From Hyunsoonleella pacifica (lineage in GTDB: Bacteria > Bacteroidota > Bacteroidia > Flavobacteriales > Flavobacteriaceae): a DNA stretch of 64,000 nucleotides. The notes under the pieces are model-generated. The model saw only the letters and a program-made list of their open reading frames with translations, ran no database searches and was not told the origin of the DNA. Positions 27,096 through 35,483 of this stretch are shown here, in pieces (position 1 is the stretch's first letter; every line of letters begins with the position of its first letter). The stretch lies in NCBI RefSeq assembly GCF_004310335.1, contig NZ_SIRS01000008.1:1-64000 (forward strand). Direction: 5' to 3'. The translations under genes and the position numbers were made by a program.

Positions 27096-27467
27096 ATGAA
27101 TTCAAAAGTTTTTATGGCCTTTAGAATACTCCTTGGGCTATTTATTTTAGTGTTTGGGTTAAACAAATTTTTAAATTTTATTCCATTTGGAGAAATGTCT
27201 GTAGAGGCAGGAGCTTATTTTACCGCACTTACTTCTGCCAAGGTCATGGTATTAGTAGGAATTGTTGAAATTATAGCTGGTTTAGCGCTTATCTTTAACA
27301 AATTTGGAGCACTACTTGCGTTAATTTTAATGAGTATTTCGGTTAATGCTGTGTTATTTCATTTAACGCTAGATCCTGCAAATAGTGCTGGTGCTATAGT
27401 TTTACTTGTTCTAAATATTATAGCATTAATGGGATATAAAGATAAATATAAAGCCTTATTGAGTTAG
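27096..27467 (+). CDS. DoxX family membrane protein
   Basis: 123 residues, four hydrophobic segments. The start FRILLGLFILVFGLNKFLNFIP and the central VGIVEIIAGLALIFNKFG are typical of DoxX/SURF4-like proteins. Roles in the family include quinone or thiosulfate redox and membrane integrity, but none can be assigned here. A strong terminator follows, so the gene is monocistronic. Confidence 0.85.
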   Translation: MNSKVFMAFRILLGLFILVFGLNKFLNFIPFGEMSVEAGAYFTALTSAKVMVLVGIVEIIAGLALIFNKFGALLALILMSISVNAVLFHLTLDPANSAGAIVLLVLNIIALMGYKDKYKALLS

Positions 27468-27488
27468 GCTAAGGTTTAAATCTACAAG

Positions 27489-27525
27489 AGGTCGTTTAAA
27501 GTTCACTTTTTAAACGACCTTTTTT
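27489..27525 (+). terminator. Rho-independent terminator after doxX-like gene
   Basis: AGGTCGTTTAAA (27489-27500) pairs with TTTAAACGACCT (27509-27520), followed by a T run. Confidence 0.92.
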
Positions 27526-27573
27526 ATTTCTTATCTTTACACTTGTATAAATGTATTTTAACTCATAAAACAC

Positions 27574-28089
27574 ATGACTTACAAACGCCCTAAAAATAGT
27601 TTTTTAATACATCTACTCATGTTATTTGTGTTTTCATTTATGCTGATTGGTTGTAATGCTAAGAAAGTTGTAACATCCTCTGAGACTATAAATGAATTAG
27701 ATAAAACTCCTAAAATTATTTTTCTTAACTACTTGATAAAGAAAAATAGTGATGGTAAAAAAACTATAGATTTTATTAATGCCAAAAAAGTTGATGGCAC
27801 ACTCAAAAATCAAAAACGAAAAATAAATAGTTACGGAAATTTTGATGATTTAGTATGCTCTCAATTTGATGCATCATCTACTACCCTTTCTCAGCAATTG
27901 ATTAAAAATCCATTATCAAAACATTTAGAATACGTAGATGAAACCAAAAACTTTAAAATTGCTAAAATGGAATTAGATAGTGCTGCTTTCACAGTGAGAC
28001 TACAGTTATATCCAGAAACTAAATATATTGCGATAAATTATAGTAATGATAAACACCCTCTAATCTTAACCAAAGTGAGTGAGTTATGA
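27574..28089 (+). CDS. putative lipoprotein upstream of M64 peptidase
   Basis: 171 residues with a lipobox (FMLIGC, about Cys27). The rest has no domain I recognise. Its stop overlaps the ATG of the M64 peptidase by 4 bases (ATGA), suggesting coupled expression. It could be a partner or inhibitor of the peptidase; this is inference from gene order only. Confidence 0.75.
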   Translation: MTYKRPKNSFLIHLLMLFVFSFMLIGCNAKKVVTSSETINELDKTPKIIFLNYLIKKNSDGKKTIDFINAKKVDGTLKNQKRKINSYGNFDDLVCSQFDASSTTLSQQLIKNPLSKHLEYVDETKNFKIAKMELDSAAFTVRLQLYPETKYIAINYSNDKHPLILTKVSEL

Positions 28090-29504
28090 AACAGCTTATT
28101 ACTTTTTTAATATATCTTTTTTGTGTTACGTTCATACCTGCTCAAACTTTTGATGTGGAAACTATTAAATATGAAGGTAACGATGATAAGCGTATTAATC
28201 TGGTAATACTTGGAGATGGGTATCAAACTAGCGAATTAGATCAATTTATTACAGATGCTACCAGTTTCACAACTGAAATGTTTAGCCAATCTCCCTTTAT
28301 AGAATACAACGATTATTTTAATGTTTATGCTATTAAAGTCCCATCAAATGAAAGCGGTGCAGATCATCCTGCAACAGCAACCGATGTTACCGAACCTGCA
28401 ACACCTATAGAAACAGTTGATACCTATTTTAATTCTACTTTTGATGGTTTTGGATTTCATAGGTTGTTATTTTATGGTATTGATTGGCCTAGTTCGAATA
28501 CAGCACGATCAAAAATTATTTCGGTATTAGCAGATAATTTCCCTGCTTACGATCAAGCTCTAATTTTAGTAAACTCTACAGTGTATGGTGGCAGTGGTGG
28601 CGAGTTCCCTATGTCTTCAATGGCATCAAGTGCTAATGAAATAGCAATTCATGAGCTAGGGCATTCACTTTTTAATTTATTGGATGAATATTACCCAGGA
28701 GATGGTAGGTTAAGAGAAGATATTAATGCTACCCAAGAAAACAATCCAACTGTAGTAAAGTGGAAAAACTGGTTGAATAGTAATGGTGTAAACATTTACC
28801 CTTATGGAACTTCTGGAGAAGCAGCAACTTGGAATAGACCTCATCAGGACTGTAAAATGCGCTATTTAGGTCGAGATTTTTGTGCTGTATGTAAAGAAGG
28901 TATGATTTTAAAAATCCATGATTTGGTATCTACAGTTGATAATTTTACTCCTGATAATTCAAGTAGTATAGAGAATCCAACTTTTCCTTTAGATTTTGAA
29001 TTAACACTTATAAAACCTAATCCTAATACCTTAGAAAGTATTTGGAGTTTAAACGGAAATAATATTGCCAATAATGTAGATGTGGTATCTCTGTTAGAAA
29101 CAGATTTAATGGAGGGTAACAATACCTTAACCACTATTGTAACCGATGAAAGTCCTATGCTTAGAGTGGACAACAATATAACAGTTCATGTGAATACAGT
29201 AACATGGACTATAAATTATTCATCTTTAAGTATTGATGAAATAGAAGGAAAAGCAAATAACTACGCTATTTCTTTATATCCTAACCCTGTAAATTCAGCA
29301 CTCAATTTTAAATTTGAAAGTAAGACAGATACAACTCTAAAAGTAAATATTACTAGTTTAGATGGTAGACAACTACAATCTTTAACACTTTCAAACTACG
29401 ATCCAAAAGAAATAGACATTAGTAATTTTAATTCTGGAATTTATATTGCAAATTTTTACTCAAATAACACACTCCTTACCAGTAGAAAAATAATTAAAAA
29501 CTAG
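28086..29504 (+). CDS. secreted M64-family metallopeptidase with T9SS type A sorting domain
   Basis: 472 residues. Signal peptide ends near FIPAQ. The M64 (IgA peptidase-like) domain spans about 20-290, with zinc motif HELGHSLFNLLDEY (His189) and a later Cys-rich segment DCKMRYLGRDFCAVC. The C-terminal 80 residues form a T9SS type A sorting domain (ISLYPNPVNSALNF, then GIYIANFYSNNTLLTSRKIIKN), so it is secreted through the type IX system. Substrate unknown; family members cleave IgA or other extracellular proteins. Confidence 0.92.
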   Translation: MKQLITFLIYLFCVTFIPAQTFDVETIKYEGNDDKRINLVILGDGYQTSELDQFITDATSFTTEMFSQSPFIEYNDYFNVYAIKVPSNESGADHPATATDVTEPATPIETVDTYFNSTFDGFGFHRLLFYGIDWPSSNTARSKIISVLADNFPAYDQALILVNSTVYGGSGGEFPMSSMASSANEIAIHELGHSLFNLLDEYYPGDGRLREDINATQENNPTVVKWKNWLNSNGVNIYPYGTSGEAATWNRPHQDCKMRYLGRDFCAVCKEGMILKIHDLVSTVDNFTPDNSSSIENPTFPLDFELTLIKPNPNTLESIWSLNGNNIANNVDVVSLLETDLMEGNNTLTTIVTDESPMLRVDNNITVHVNTVTWTINYSSLSIDEIEGKANNYAISLYPNPVNSALNFKFESKTDTTLKVNITSLDGRQLQSLTLSNYDPKEIDISNFNSGIYIANFYSNNTLLTSRKIIKN

Positions 29505-29525
29505 ATTTATCTAACTATTATAAAT

Positions 29526-30050
29526 TTAATTAGATAATGTAGGATACTTCTTGAATACTTTCTCTACTATGGCTATAAATTGTTCTTCTCGCTTAATAGG
29601 AGTAGCTCTAGGGTTATAACTAGATTCGCTTTTGGCTTGCCAAAATAACTGTTTATTAGAAGCATCTACAAAATCAAAAATTAGTTGTCTAGTCATTTTA
29701 GATTGACCTATAGGTAAGCCTATAGAAATGCCACCGCCTACATTACCTCCACCGCCACCAACACCAACGCCTACAGTTTCTTGTTGTACATTACGAAACT
29801 CTTCACTTTTTATATCGATTAGAAAATCTGGAGTTTCAGAAATTGTAAATCCGTTAGCCTTTAGTTTGCCATCTATGGCATCCAATAAACGTTTTGTATC
29901 TAGTTCGCTTAAACCTGTTTCCATATCTCCAAAATACTGATAGGTTTTGTATTTTGAAAAGTCTACAGCCTTATCATAATCATAATTCACATAAATCGGT
30001 GCACATGATATTATGGTAAATACTATCATTACAGCTAAGAGTCGTCTCAT
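29526..30050 (-). CDS. DUF4136 domain lipoprotein
   Basis: 174 residues. Lipobox FTIISC at Cys16, then NYDYDKAVDFSKYKTYQYF typical of DUF4136, and a glycine-rich turn GVGVGGGGGNVGGGISIG before the final strands. Envelope protein of unknown function. It converges with the M64 peptidase gene; TTATCTAA/TTAGATAA arms (29507-29537) span the junction and could be a weak bidirectional terminator. Confidence 0.87.
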   Translation of the reverse strand: MRRLLAVMIVFTIISCAPIYVNYDYDKAVDFSKYKTYQYFGDMETGLSELDTKRLLDAIDGKLKANGFTISETPDFLIDIKSEEFRNVQQETVGVGVGGGGGNVGGGISIGLPIGQSKMTRQLIFDFVDASNKQLFWQAKSESSYNPRATPIKREEQFIAIVEKVFKKYPTLSN

Positions 30051-30099
30051 AATGCTTATTTTTGATTAAAATTAGTCAAAAATTATTCCATTTTTATAC

Positions 30100-31224
30100 A
30101 TGACCCCCATTAATCTTTCCATAAAATTATGGTTTTCTTTAATTTTTTCATTTTTTATAAGCTCAGCGTTTATATTTAGTCAGAATAAAAGACCTCAAGA
30201 ACCTCAATTACCATTAGATTATATTTCTGAAAACATAAGGTTTACAAACACAAAAGCTGACAGTATCACTCTAGCAGGAACCTTAACCATACCAAAACAC
30301 ATAAAAAATCCTCCTGTTGCTATTTTAATAAGTGGTTCTGGCCCACAAAACAGGGATGCTTACCTAAAGCCATTTAACCACAAACCTTTTTTAGTATTAT
30401 CAGATTACTTAACCAAAAATGGCATAGCTGTTTTAAGGTACGACGACAGAGGTGTTGCTGAATCTGAAGGAAAGTTTAAAAACGCTACTTCTTATGATTT
30501 TGCTCTGGATGTTGAAGCTGCTTTTCACTATTTAAGAAGAAGAAAAGATATAGACACAAACAAAATTGGATTGATTGGACATAGTGAAGGCGGGTTAATT
30601 GCCCCCATAGTGGCTACAAACAATACAAACATTGCATTTACTGTATTATTGGCTGGTCCTGGTGTAGATGGCGGCAAAATTCTACAAACACAATCTCGAA
30701 AAATGTTAGAACTTAATGGTTCCCAAAAAATAATACTGGATGAAAATGAAAAATTAACCTCTATTATTTACAATGCCATTAAACAGCATAAAAATATAGA
30801 TACCATTAAAACCAAGATTACCGAGGGTTTAAATGCTTTTAAAGCTCAAAATCCTATGTCTATAATATCCCCATCTATTACTCCTATTTTAATGGAACAA
30901 CAATTTAAAATATTAAATTCTAAATGGTTAGTAGAATTTATACGCATTAATCCCCAAGAATATCTTAAAGGAATAGTATGCCCTGTTTTAGTTTTAAATG
31001 GTAGTAAAGATGTGCAAGTTTTACCCGAAGTAAACTTACCAGAAATAGAAAAAGCCTTGACTGATTCTGGTAATACCGATATTACAATTAAGAAATTAGA
31101 AGGGCTAAACCATTTATTCCAAACTGCTGAAACTGGACATGTAAACGAATATAAATCTATTGAAGAAACCTTTTCTCCAAAGGCCTTAAAAATAATTACA
31201 GATTGGATTAATGAGCGTTTTTAG
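30100..31224 (+). CDS. secreted alpha/beta hydrolase
   Basis: 374 residues with a signal peptide (ends near FIFSQ). Alpha/beta-hydrolase fold: oxyanion region ISGSGPQNRD, nucleophile Ser in GHSEGG, acid in LNGSKDVQV and catalytic His in LEGLNHLF. This layout matches serine aminopeptidase-like or acyl esterase members. It precedes repeat copy C and faces obgE. Confidence 0.88.
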   Translation: MTPINLSIKLWFSLIFSFFISSAFIFSQNKRPQEPQLPLDYISENIRFTNTKADSITLAGTLTIPKHIKNPPVAILISGSGPQNRDAYLKPFNHKPFLVLSDYLTKNGIAVLRYDDRGVAESEGKFKNATSYDFALDVEAAFHYLRRRKDIDTNKIGLIGHSEGGLIAPIVATNNTNIAFTVLLAGPGVDGGKILQTQSRKMLELNGSQKIILDENEKLTSIIYNAIKQHKNIDTIKTKITEGLNAFKAQNPMSIISPSITPILMEQQFKILNSKWLVEFIRINPQEYLKGIVCPVLVLNGSKDVQVLPEVNLPEIEKALTDSGNTDITIKKLEGLNHLFQTAETGHVNEYKSIEETFSPKALKIITDWINERF

Positions 31225-31235
31225 CAAATACAAAC

Positions 31236-31342
31236 GCGTTAGGGATTGAGGTCGCGCCATGTCGTGATTGAAGCTCCCCCAGAGGGCGACTACTGAAAGC
31301 CCGACCTGACCTAAGGAGGGTAACCTGCCGGCAGGCAGACGC
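31236..31342 (+). repeat. dispersed structured element, copy C (diverged)
   Basis: Closing helix GCGTT (31236-31240)/GACGC (31338-31342), then AGGGATTG and AAAGCCCGACC shared with copy A. The middle differs and contains CCTGCCGGCAGG, a perfect 12-base palindrome (31324-31335). It lies between convergent genes, ending at the obgE stop codon. Confidence 0.55.
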
Positions 31343-31343
31343 C

Positions 31344-32342
31344 TTAATCATTCAAAATACCCCAAAGCTTATCTTTAAGTTGGGTAATACCTTGTTGCGC
31401 TACAGATGAAATAAACAAATATGGAATAGGGAGTTCGCCTTCAAGTTGAGTATTTAGTTCCGATTTTAACTCTTCATCAAGCATATCGCTTTTAGAAATA
31501 GCTATTAAGCGTTCTTTATCCAGCATTTCTGGGTTGTAACGACGTAGTTCGTCTAAAAGAATATCGTATTGCTTTTTAATATTATCAGCATCAGCAGGGA
31601 TTAAAAACAATAGCACTGAATTACGTTCTATGTGTCGTAAAAAGTAATGTCCTAAACCTTTTCCTTCTGCTGCTCCTTCAATAATTCCTGGAATATCTGC
31701 CATTACAAAGGTTTTAAAATCTCTGTATTCTACAATACCCAGATTAGGTTTAAGGGTAGTAAACTCGTAATCGGCAATTTTGGGTTTAGCAGAAGTGATT
31801 ACTGAAAGTAATGTTGATTTTCCAGCATTTGGAAAACCTACAAGTCCTACATCTGCCAAGACCTTTAGTTCCATGGTAATATACTTCTCTTCCATGGGTA
31901 AACCAGGTTGTGCATAACGTGGCGTTTGGTTTGTAGACGATTTAAAATGCCAATTTCCTAAGCCTCCTTTTCCGCCTTCAACAATAATTTGTTCTTCGCC
32001 ATGTTCAGTAATTTCAAAGATTACAGTATTGGTTTCGGTATCTCGCACTACGGTTCCTAGTGGCACATCAACATAAGCATCTTCGCCATCTGCTCCTGTA
32101 CTTCTACTCTTACTACCATGTTCTCCATGGCCTGCACGAATATGCTTTTTAAATTTTAAGTGATGTAGCGTCCAAAGATTAGAATTCCCTCTAATAACTA
32201 CATGTCCTCCTCGTCCACCATCGCCTCCATCAGGCCCGCCTTTAGTAATGTATTTCTCGCGGTGTAGGTGTGCAGAACCCTGCCCTCCTTTACCAGAGGC
32301 AACGTACATTTTTACGTAATCTACAAAGTTACCTTCTGTCAT
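31344..32342 (-). CDS. obgE: GTPase Obg/CgtA
   Basis: Ribosome-assembly and stress GTPase; cytoplasmic. 332 residues. The glycine-rich Obg domain (1-158, [14 protein letters not shown]) is followed by the GTPase domain with G1 [10 protein letters not shown]3 [17 protein letters not shown] and G4 ISKSD. The variable C-terminal OCT domain is absent, normal in many Bacteroidota. Probably co-transcribed with the HPRT-adenylate kinase fusion, with an intergenic hairpin between them. Confidence 0.96.
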   Translation of the reverse strand: MTEGNFVDYVKMYVASGKGGQGSAHLHREKYITKGGPDGGDGGRGGHVVIRGNSNLWTLHHLKFKKHIRAGHGEHGSKSRSTGADGEDAYVDVPLGTVVRDTETNTVIFEITEHGEEQIIVEGGKGGLGNWHFKSSTNQTPRYAQPGLPMEEKYITMELKVLADVGLVGFPNAGKSTLLSVITSAKPKIADYEFTTLKPNLGIVEYRDFKTFVMADIPGIIEGAAEGKGLGHYFLRHIERNSVLLFLIPADADNIKKQYDILLDELRRYNPEMLDKERLIAISKSDMLDEELKSELNTQLEGELPIPYLFISSVAQQGITQLKDKLWGILND

Positions 32343-32362
32343 GGTTTCTTTTATTACCGCAA

Positions 32363-32414
32363 AAGCGGGAACATATTTAATTAAAAGTAGATGCTTTTAT
32401 GTGAATTCCCGCTT
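32363..32414 (-). repeat. intercistronic palindromic unit between the HPRT-ADK fusion and obgE
   Basis: Perfect 9-base arms AAGCGGGAA (32363-32371) and TTCCCGCTT (32406-32414), with an inner AAAAG/CTTTT stem. It fits the same class of small intergenic palindromes as 16284-16326. It could tune transcription or mRNA stability between the two genes. Confidence 0.5.
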
Positions 32415-32434
32415 ACACGAGAATAACAAATAAA

Positions 32435-33544
32435 CTAAAGTTTATCTATAACTGTGCTTAAGCGTTCTGTAATCTCCTCGATACTTCCCACACCATCAAC
32501 GGCTATAAACTTATTTTGAGCGGTGTAATAATCTGCCACGATTGCAGTTTCATCGTAATACACTTTAAGGCGGTTTCTAATAACACCTTCATCAGCATCA
32601 TCAGCTCTTCCACTTGTTTTTCCTCTTTCTAGTAAACGCTGTACCAAAACCTCATCTTCTACCTCAAGAGCTATCATTGCATTTATTTGAGAGTCTTTAG
32701 TATCCATTAATTCATCTAGAGCTTTGGCTTGTGCCGTTGTTCTAGGAAAACCATCAAAAAGAAATCCGCTGGCATCCGCGTTTTTTTCAACTTCAGCATT
32801 CAACATATCAATAGTAACTTGATCTGGCACCAAAGCACCTTTATCTATATAAGATTTTGCAAGCGTTCCTAAAGCAGTTTCATTTTTAATATTGTATCTA
32901 AAAACATCTCCGGTAGAGATGTGTACTAAGTTATATTTTTCCTTTAAAAAATTAGCTTGCGTGCCTTTACCTGCTCCCGGAGGGCCAAATAATACTAAGT
33001 TGGTCATGTGTTGTGTTTCTTTAATTTGGTAAACTTCTGGTAAATCTCTTCCTAAATTATCATAGTCTAAGCCATAGCCCACTATAAATTTATTGGGGAT
33101 TTCCATTCCTATATAATGTAATTTAAAGTCTTTTTTGTAAGCCTCTGGTTTATAAAACAGGGTGGCAATTTTTAATGTATTTACTTTTTCGTTTTTAAAA
33201 ATACGATGTACTTCCTCCAACGTTTTTCCTGTATCTATAATATCCTCTAAAATAATTACAGTTCTGCCCGTTAAATCTTGTGTTAATCCAATTAAACGCT
33301 GTATATCTTCACTAGATTTCACACCTTCGTAAGACGCCAGTTTTATAAATGTAACTTCGCAAGGCTTGGGGTATTTCTTCACAAAATCGCTTGCAAACAT
33401 AAAAGAGCCATTCAAGATACCCACAAAAACAGGAATTTCATCTCCAAAATCATTTGCAATTTCTGCCACTAATTTATCTACCGCAGTTTCAATATCTTTT
33501 GCAGAAATAAAAGGCTTAAAATATTTATCGTGAAGTTTTATCAC
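32435..33544 (-). CDS. adk: hypoxanthine phosphoribosyltransferase-adenylate kinase fusion
   Basis: 369 residues with two complete enzymes. Residues 1-178 are a hypoxanthine/guanine phosphoribosyltransferase, with PRPP motif VIILEDIIDTGKTL and GILNGSFMFASD. From Met180, a full adenylate kinase of 190 residues follows: P-loop GPPGAGKGTQ, FDGFPRTTAQ and a short LID without zinc Cys. Salvaged IMP/GMP production and AMP/ADP balance would be physically linked. The internal Met180 might also start a separate kinase. Upstream, divergent purK-purE strengthen the purine theme. I know such fusions occur in related flavobacteria. Confidence 0.94.
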   Translation of the reverse strand: MIKLHDKYFKPFISAKDIETAVDKLVAEIANDFGDEIPVFVGILNGSFMFASDFVKKYPKPCEVTFIKLASYEGVKSSEDIQRLIGLTQDLTGRTVIILEDIIDTGKTLEEVHRIFKNEKVNTLKIATLFYKPEAYKKDFKLHYIGMEIPNKFIVGYGLDYDNLGRDLPEVYQIKETQHMTNLVLFGPPGAGKGTQANFLKEKYNLVHISTGDVFRYNIKNETALGTLAKSYIDKGALVPDQVTIDMLNAEVEKNADASGFLFDGFPRTTAQAKALDELMDTKDSQINAMIALEVEDEVLVQRLLERGKTSGRADDADEGVIRNRLKVYYDETAIVADYYTAQNKFIAVDGVGSIEEITERLSTVIDKL

Positions 33545-33638
33545 TTTTTCCTGTTTGAAAAATGCAAAGATAATTAAATGATTTACGTTTTACGGTGTTT
33601 TGATTTACGATTTGGTTATAGAATTTGTTATTTAAGTG

Positions 33639-33646
33639 TATTTTTG
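33639..33646 (+). promoter_or_regulatory. putative -7 box of purK
   Basis: TATTTTTG matches TAnnTTTG exactly and lies 35 bases before the purK ATG; a TTG at 33612-33614 is 24 bases upstream, slightly far for a -33 element. Confidence 0.4.
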
Positions 33647-33681
33647 TGCATCTTTAATTTTAATTCTATCAAGAGTTACTA

Positions 33682-34836
33682 ATGAACTATTTCTCTTCAA
33701 ATTTCAAGCTAGGCATATTAGGTGGTGGGCAACTTGGTAAAATGTTATTATACAACACTAGAAAGTTTGATATTTACACCTCTGTGTTAGATGCTAGTGA
33801 TAATGCCCCTTCTAAGATTGCTTGTGATGAATTTCATTTGGGCGATTTAATGGATTACGATACGGTATATAACTTTGGTAAAAACGTTGATGTTTTAACT
33901 ATTGAAATTGAAAACGTTAATGTTGATGCTCTGGAAGCTTTAGAAAAAGAGGGCGTTAAAGTATATCCTGCATCAAAAACCCTGAGAACTATACAAAACA
34001 AGGCTACACAAAAATTATTTTATTTGGATAATGATTTGCCTACCTCTCCTTTTACAAGGTTTGTCTATGTATCTGAAATTGAAGATGCGATAAGTAATGG
34101 CGGATTAAGTTTGCCTTTTGTATGGAAAGCGGCACAATTTGGATATGATGGTAATGGTGTAAAAGTAGTAAGACAATTATCCGATTTGGAAAACCTACCA
34201 AAAGGAGAATGCATCGCCGAAGAATTAGTCCCTTTTAAAAACGAATTGGCTGTTATTGTAGCAAGAAATGCATCAGGAGAAATTAAAACATTTCCTGTAG
34301 TTGAAATGGAATTCCACCCTGAAGCTAACCAAGTGGAGTATGTTATTTGCCCTGCTAGAATACCTGATGATGTAGCTAAAAAAGCGAGACAGGTTGCCTT
34401 AGACGTTTCAAAAGCATTTAATCATGTAGGGTTGTTAGCTGTAGAAATGTTTCAAACGGAAAATGATACTATTTTAATTAACGAAGTAGCTCCAAGACCT
34501 CATAATTCTGGTCATCAAACCATAGAAGCCAGTTATACCTCTCAATTTGAACAACATTTACGCTCTATTTTAGATTTACCTTTAGGAAGAACCGATAGTA
34601 AAGTTGGTGGTGTTATGGTAAATTTAGTTGGTTCAGAGGGTCACTCTGGAAATGTAGTGTATGAAAACATTGAAAATATACTTACCATGGACGGTGTTAC
34701 GCCTCATATTTATGGTAAAAAACAAACACGCCCATTTAGAAAAATGGGACATGTTACCATTGTTAATGAAGATTTAAACGAGGCAAGACGTATTGCAGAA
34801 GACGTAAAAAAATCAATAAAAGTAATAAGTGAATAA
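33682..34836 (+). CDS. purK: N5-carboxyaminoimidazole ribonucleotide synthase
   Basis: ATP-grasp enzyme that carboxylates AIR with bicarbonate in purine synthesis. 384 residues: N-terminal LGILGGGQLGKMLL, ATP-grasp region with FVWKAAQFGYDGNGVKVV and CIAEELVPF, and metal/active-site NEVAPRPHNSGHQTIEA. Operon with purE, the next step. Start ATG chosen by the conserved N-terminus. Confidence 0.96.
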   Translation: MNYFSSNFKLGILGGGQLGKMLLYNTRKFDIYTSVLDASDNAPSKIACDEFHLGDLMDYDTVYNFGKNVDVLTIEIENVNVDALEALEKEGVKVYPASKTLRTIQNKATQKLFYLDNDLPTSPFTRFVYVSEIEDAISNGGLSLPFVWKAAQFGYDGNGVKVVRQLSDLENLPKGECIAEELVPFKNELAVIVARNASGEIKTFPVVEMEFHPEANQVEYVICPARIPDDVAKKARQVALDVSKAFNHVGLLAVEMFQTENDTILINEVAPRPHNSGHQTIEASYTSQFEQHLRSILDLPLGRTDSKVGGVMVNLVGSEGHSGNVVYENIENILTMDGVTPHIYGKKQTRPFRKMGHVTIVNEDLNEARRIAEDVKKSIKVISE

Positions 34837-34837
34837 T

Positions 34838-35320
34838 ATGAAAAAAGTGGGTGTAATAATGGGAAGTAAAAGTGATCTTCCTGTCATGCAAGATGCGATT
34901 GATATCTTAAAAGGTTTTGATATTGAAGTAGAAGTTGATATAGTATCGGCACATCGTACTCCAGAAAAGCTATTCGATTACGGAAAAAATGCGCACACTA
35001 GAGGTCTTGCTGTTGTTATTGCAGGAGCTGGCGGCGCGGCGCATTTACCTGGCATGGTAGCATCTTTATCGCCACTTCCAGTAATAGGAGTTCCTGTAAA
35101 AAGCAGTAATTCTATTGATGGTTGGGACTCTGTACTATCTATTTTACAAATGCCAGGAGGAGTACCTGTAGCAACCGTAGCTTTAAATGGTGCTAAAAAT
35201 GCAGGAATACTAGCTGCTCAAATCATTGGAGCTCATGACACTTGTGTTTTAGATAAAATAATAGCTTACAAAGAAGGCTTAAAGGTTAAGGTTAACCAAT
35301 CTGCCAAAGACCTAAAATAG
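34838..35320 (+). CDS. purE: N5-CAIR mutase PurE
   Basis: Converts N5-CAIR to CAIR. Starting at ATG 34838 rather than the overlapping GTG at 34829 gives 160 residues, the usual length. Motifs VGVIMGSKSDLPVM, VSAHRTPEK and AGAGGAAHLPGMVAS are all present. It follows the purK stop by one base, so it is translationally linked. Confidence 0.95.
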   Translation: MKKVGVIMGSKSDLPVMQDAIDILKGFDIEVEVDIVSAHRTPEKLFDYGKNAHTRGLAVVIAGAGGAAHLPGMVASLSPLPVIGVPVKSSNSIDGWDSVLSILQMPGGVPVATVALNGAKNAGILAAQIIGAHDTCVLDKIIAYKEGLKVKVNQSAKDLK

Positions 35321-35321
35321 A

Positions 35322-35350
35322 GAAACCCCGATATAAAATCGAGGTTTCAT
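35322..35350 (+). terminator. possible terminator after purE
   Basis: GAAACCCCGAT and ATCGAGGTTTC pair with one mismatch around a short loop. It lacks a clear T run, so the termination efficiency is uncertain. Confidence 0.5.
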
Positions 35351-35429
35351 TAGCTATTAACAATAATTCTTACGAGTTAAAAGTTAACTCCTCTGAAAAA
35401 TCGAGGTAAAAGTATGAATTAATTATAGA

Positions 35430-35457
35430 TAATTTATTATGCATGCATAATAAATTA
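35430..35457. promoter_or_regulatory. 28-bp perfect palindrome, candidate operator
   Basis: Perfect palindrome with half-site TAATTTATTATGCA, centred on GCATGC, 26 bases before the M3 peptidase ATG. Length and position fit an operator bound by a dimeric regulator. No regulator gene is adjacent. Confidence 0.55.
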
Positions 35458-35483
35458 CTGATTTTAACATTTTTTTATTAAAT

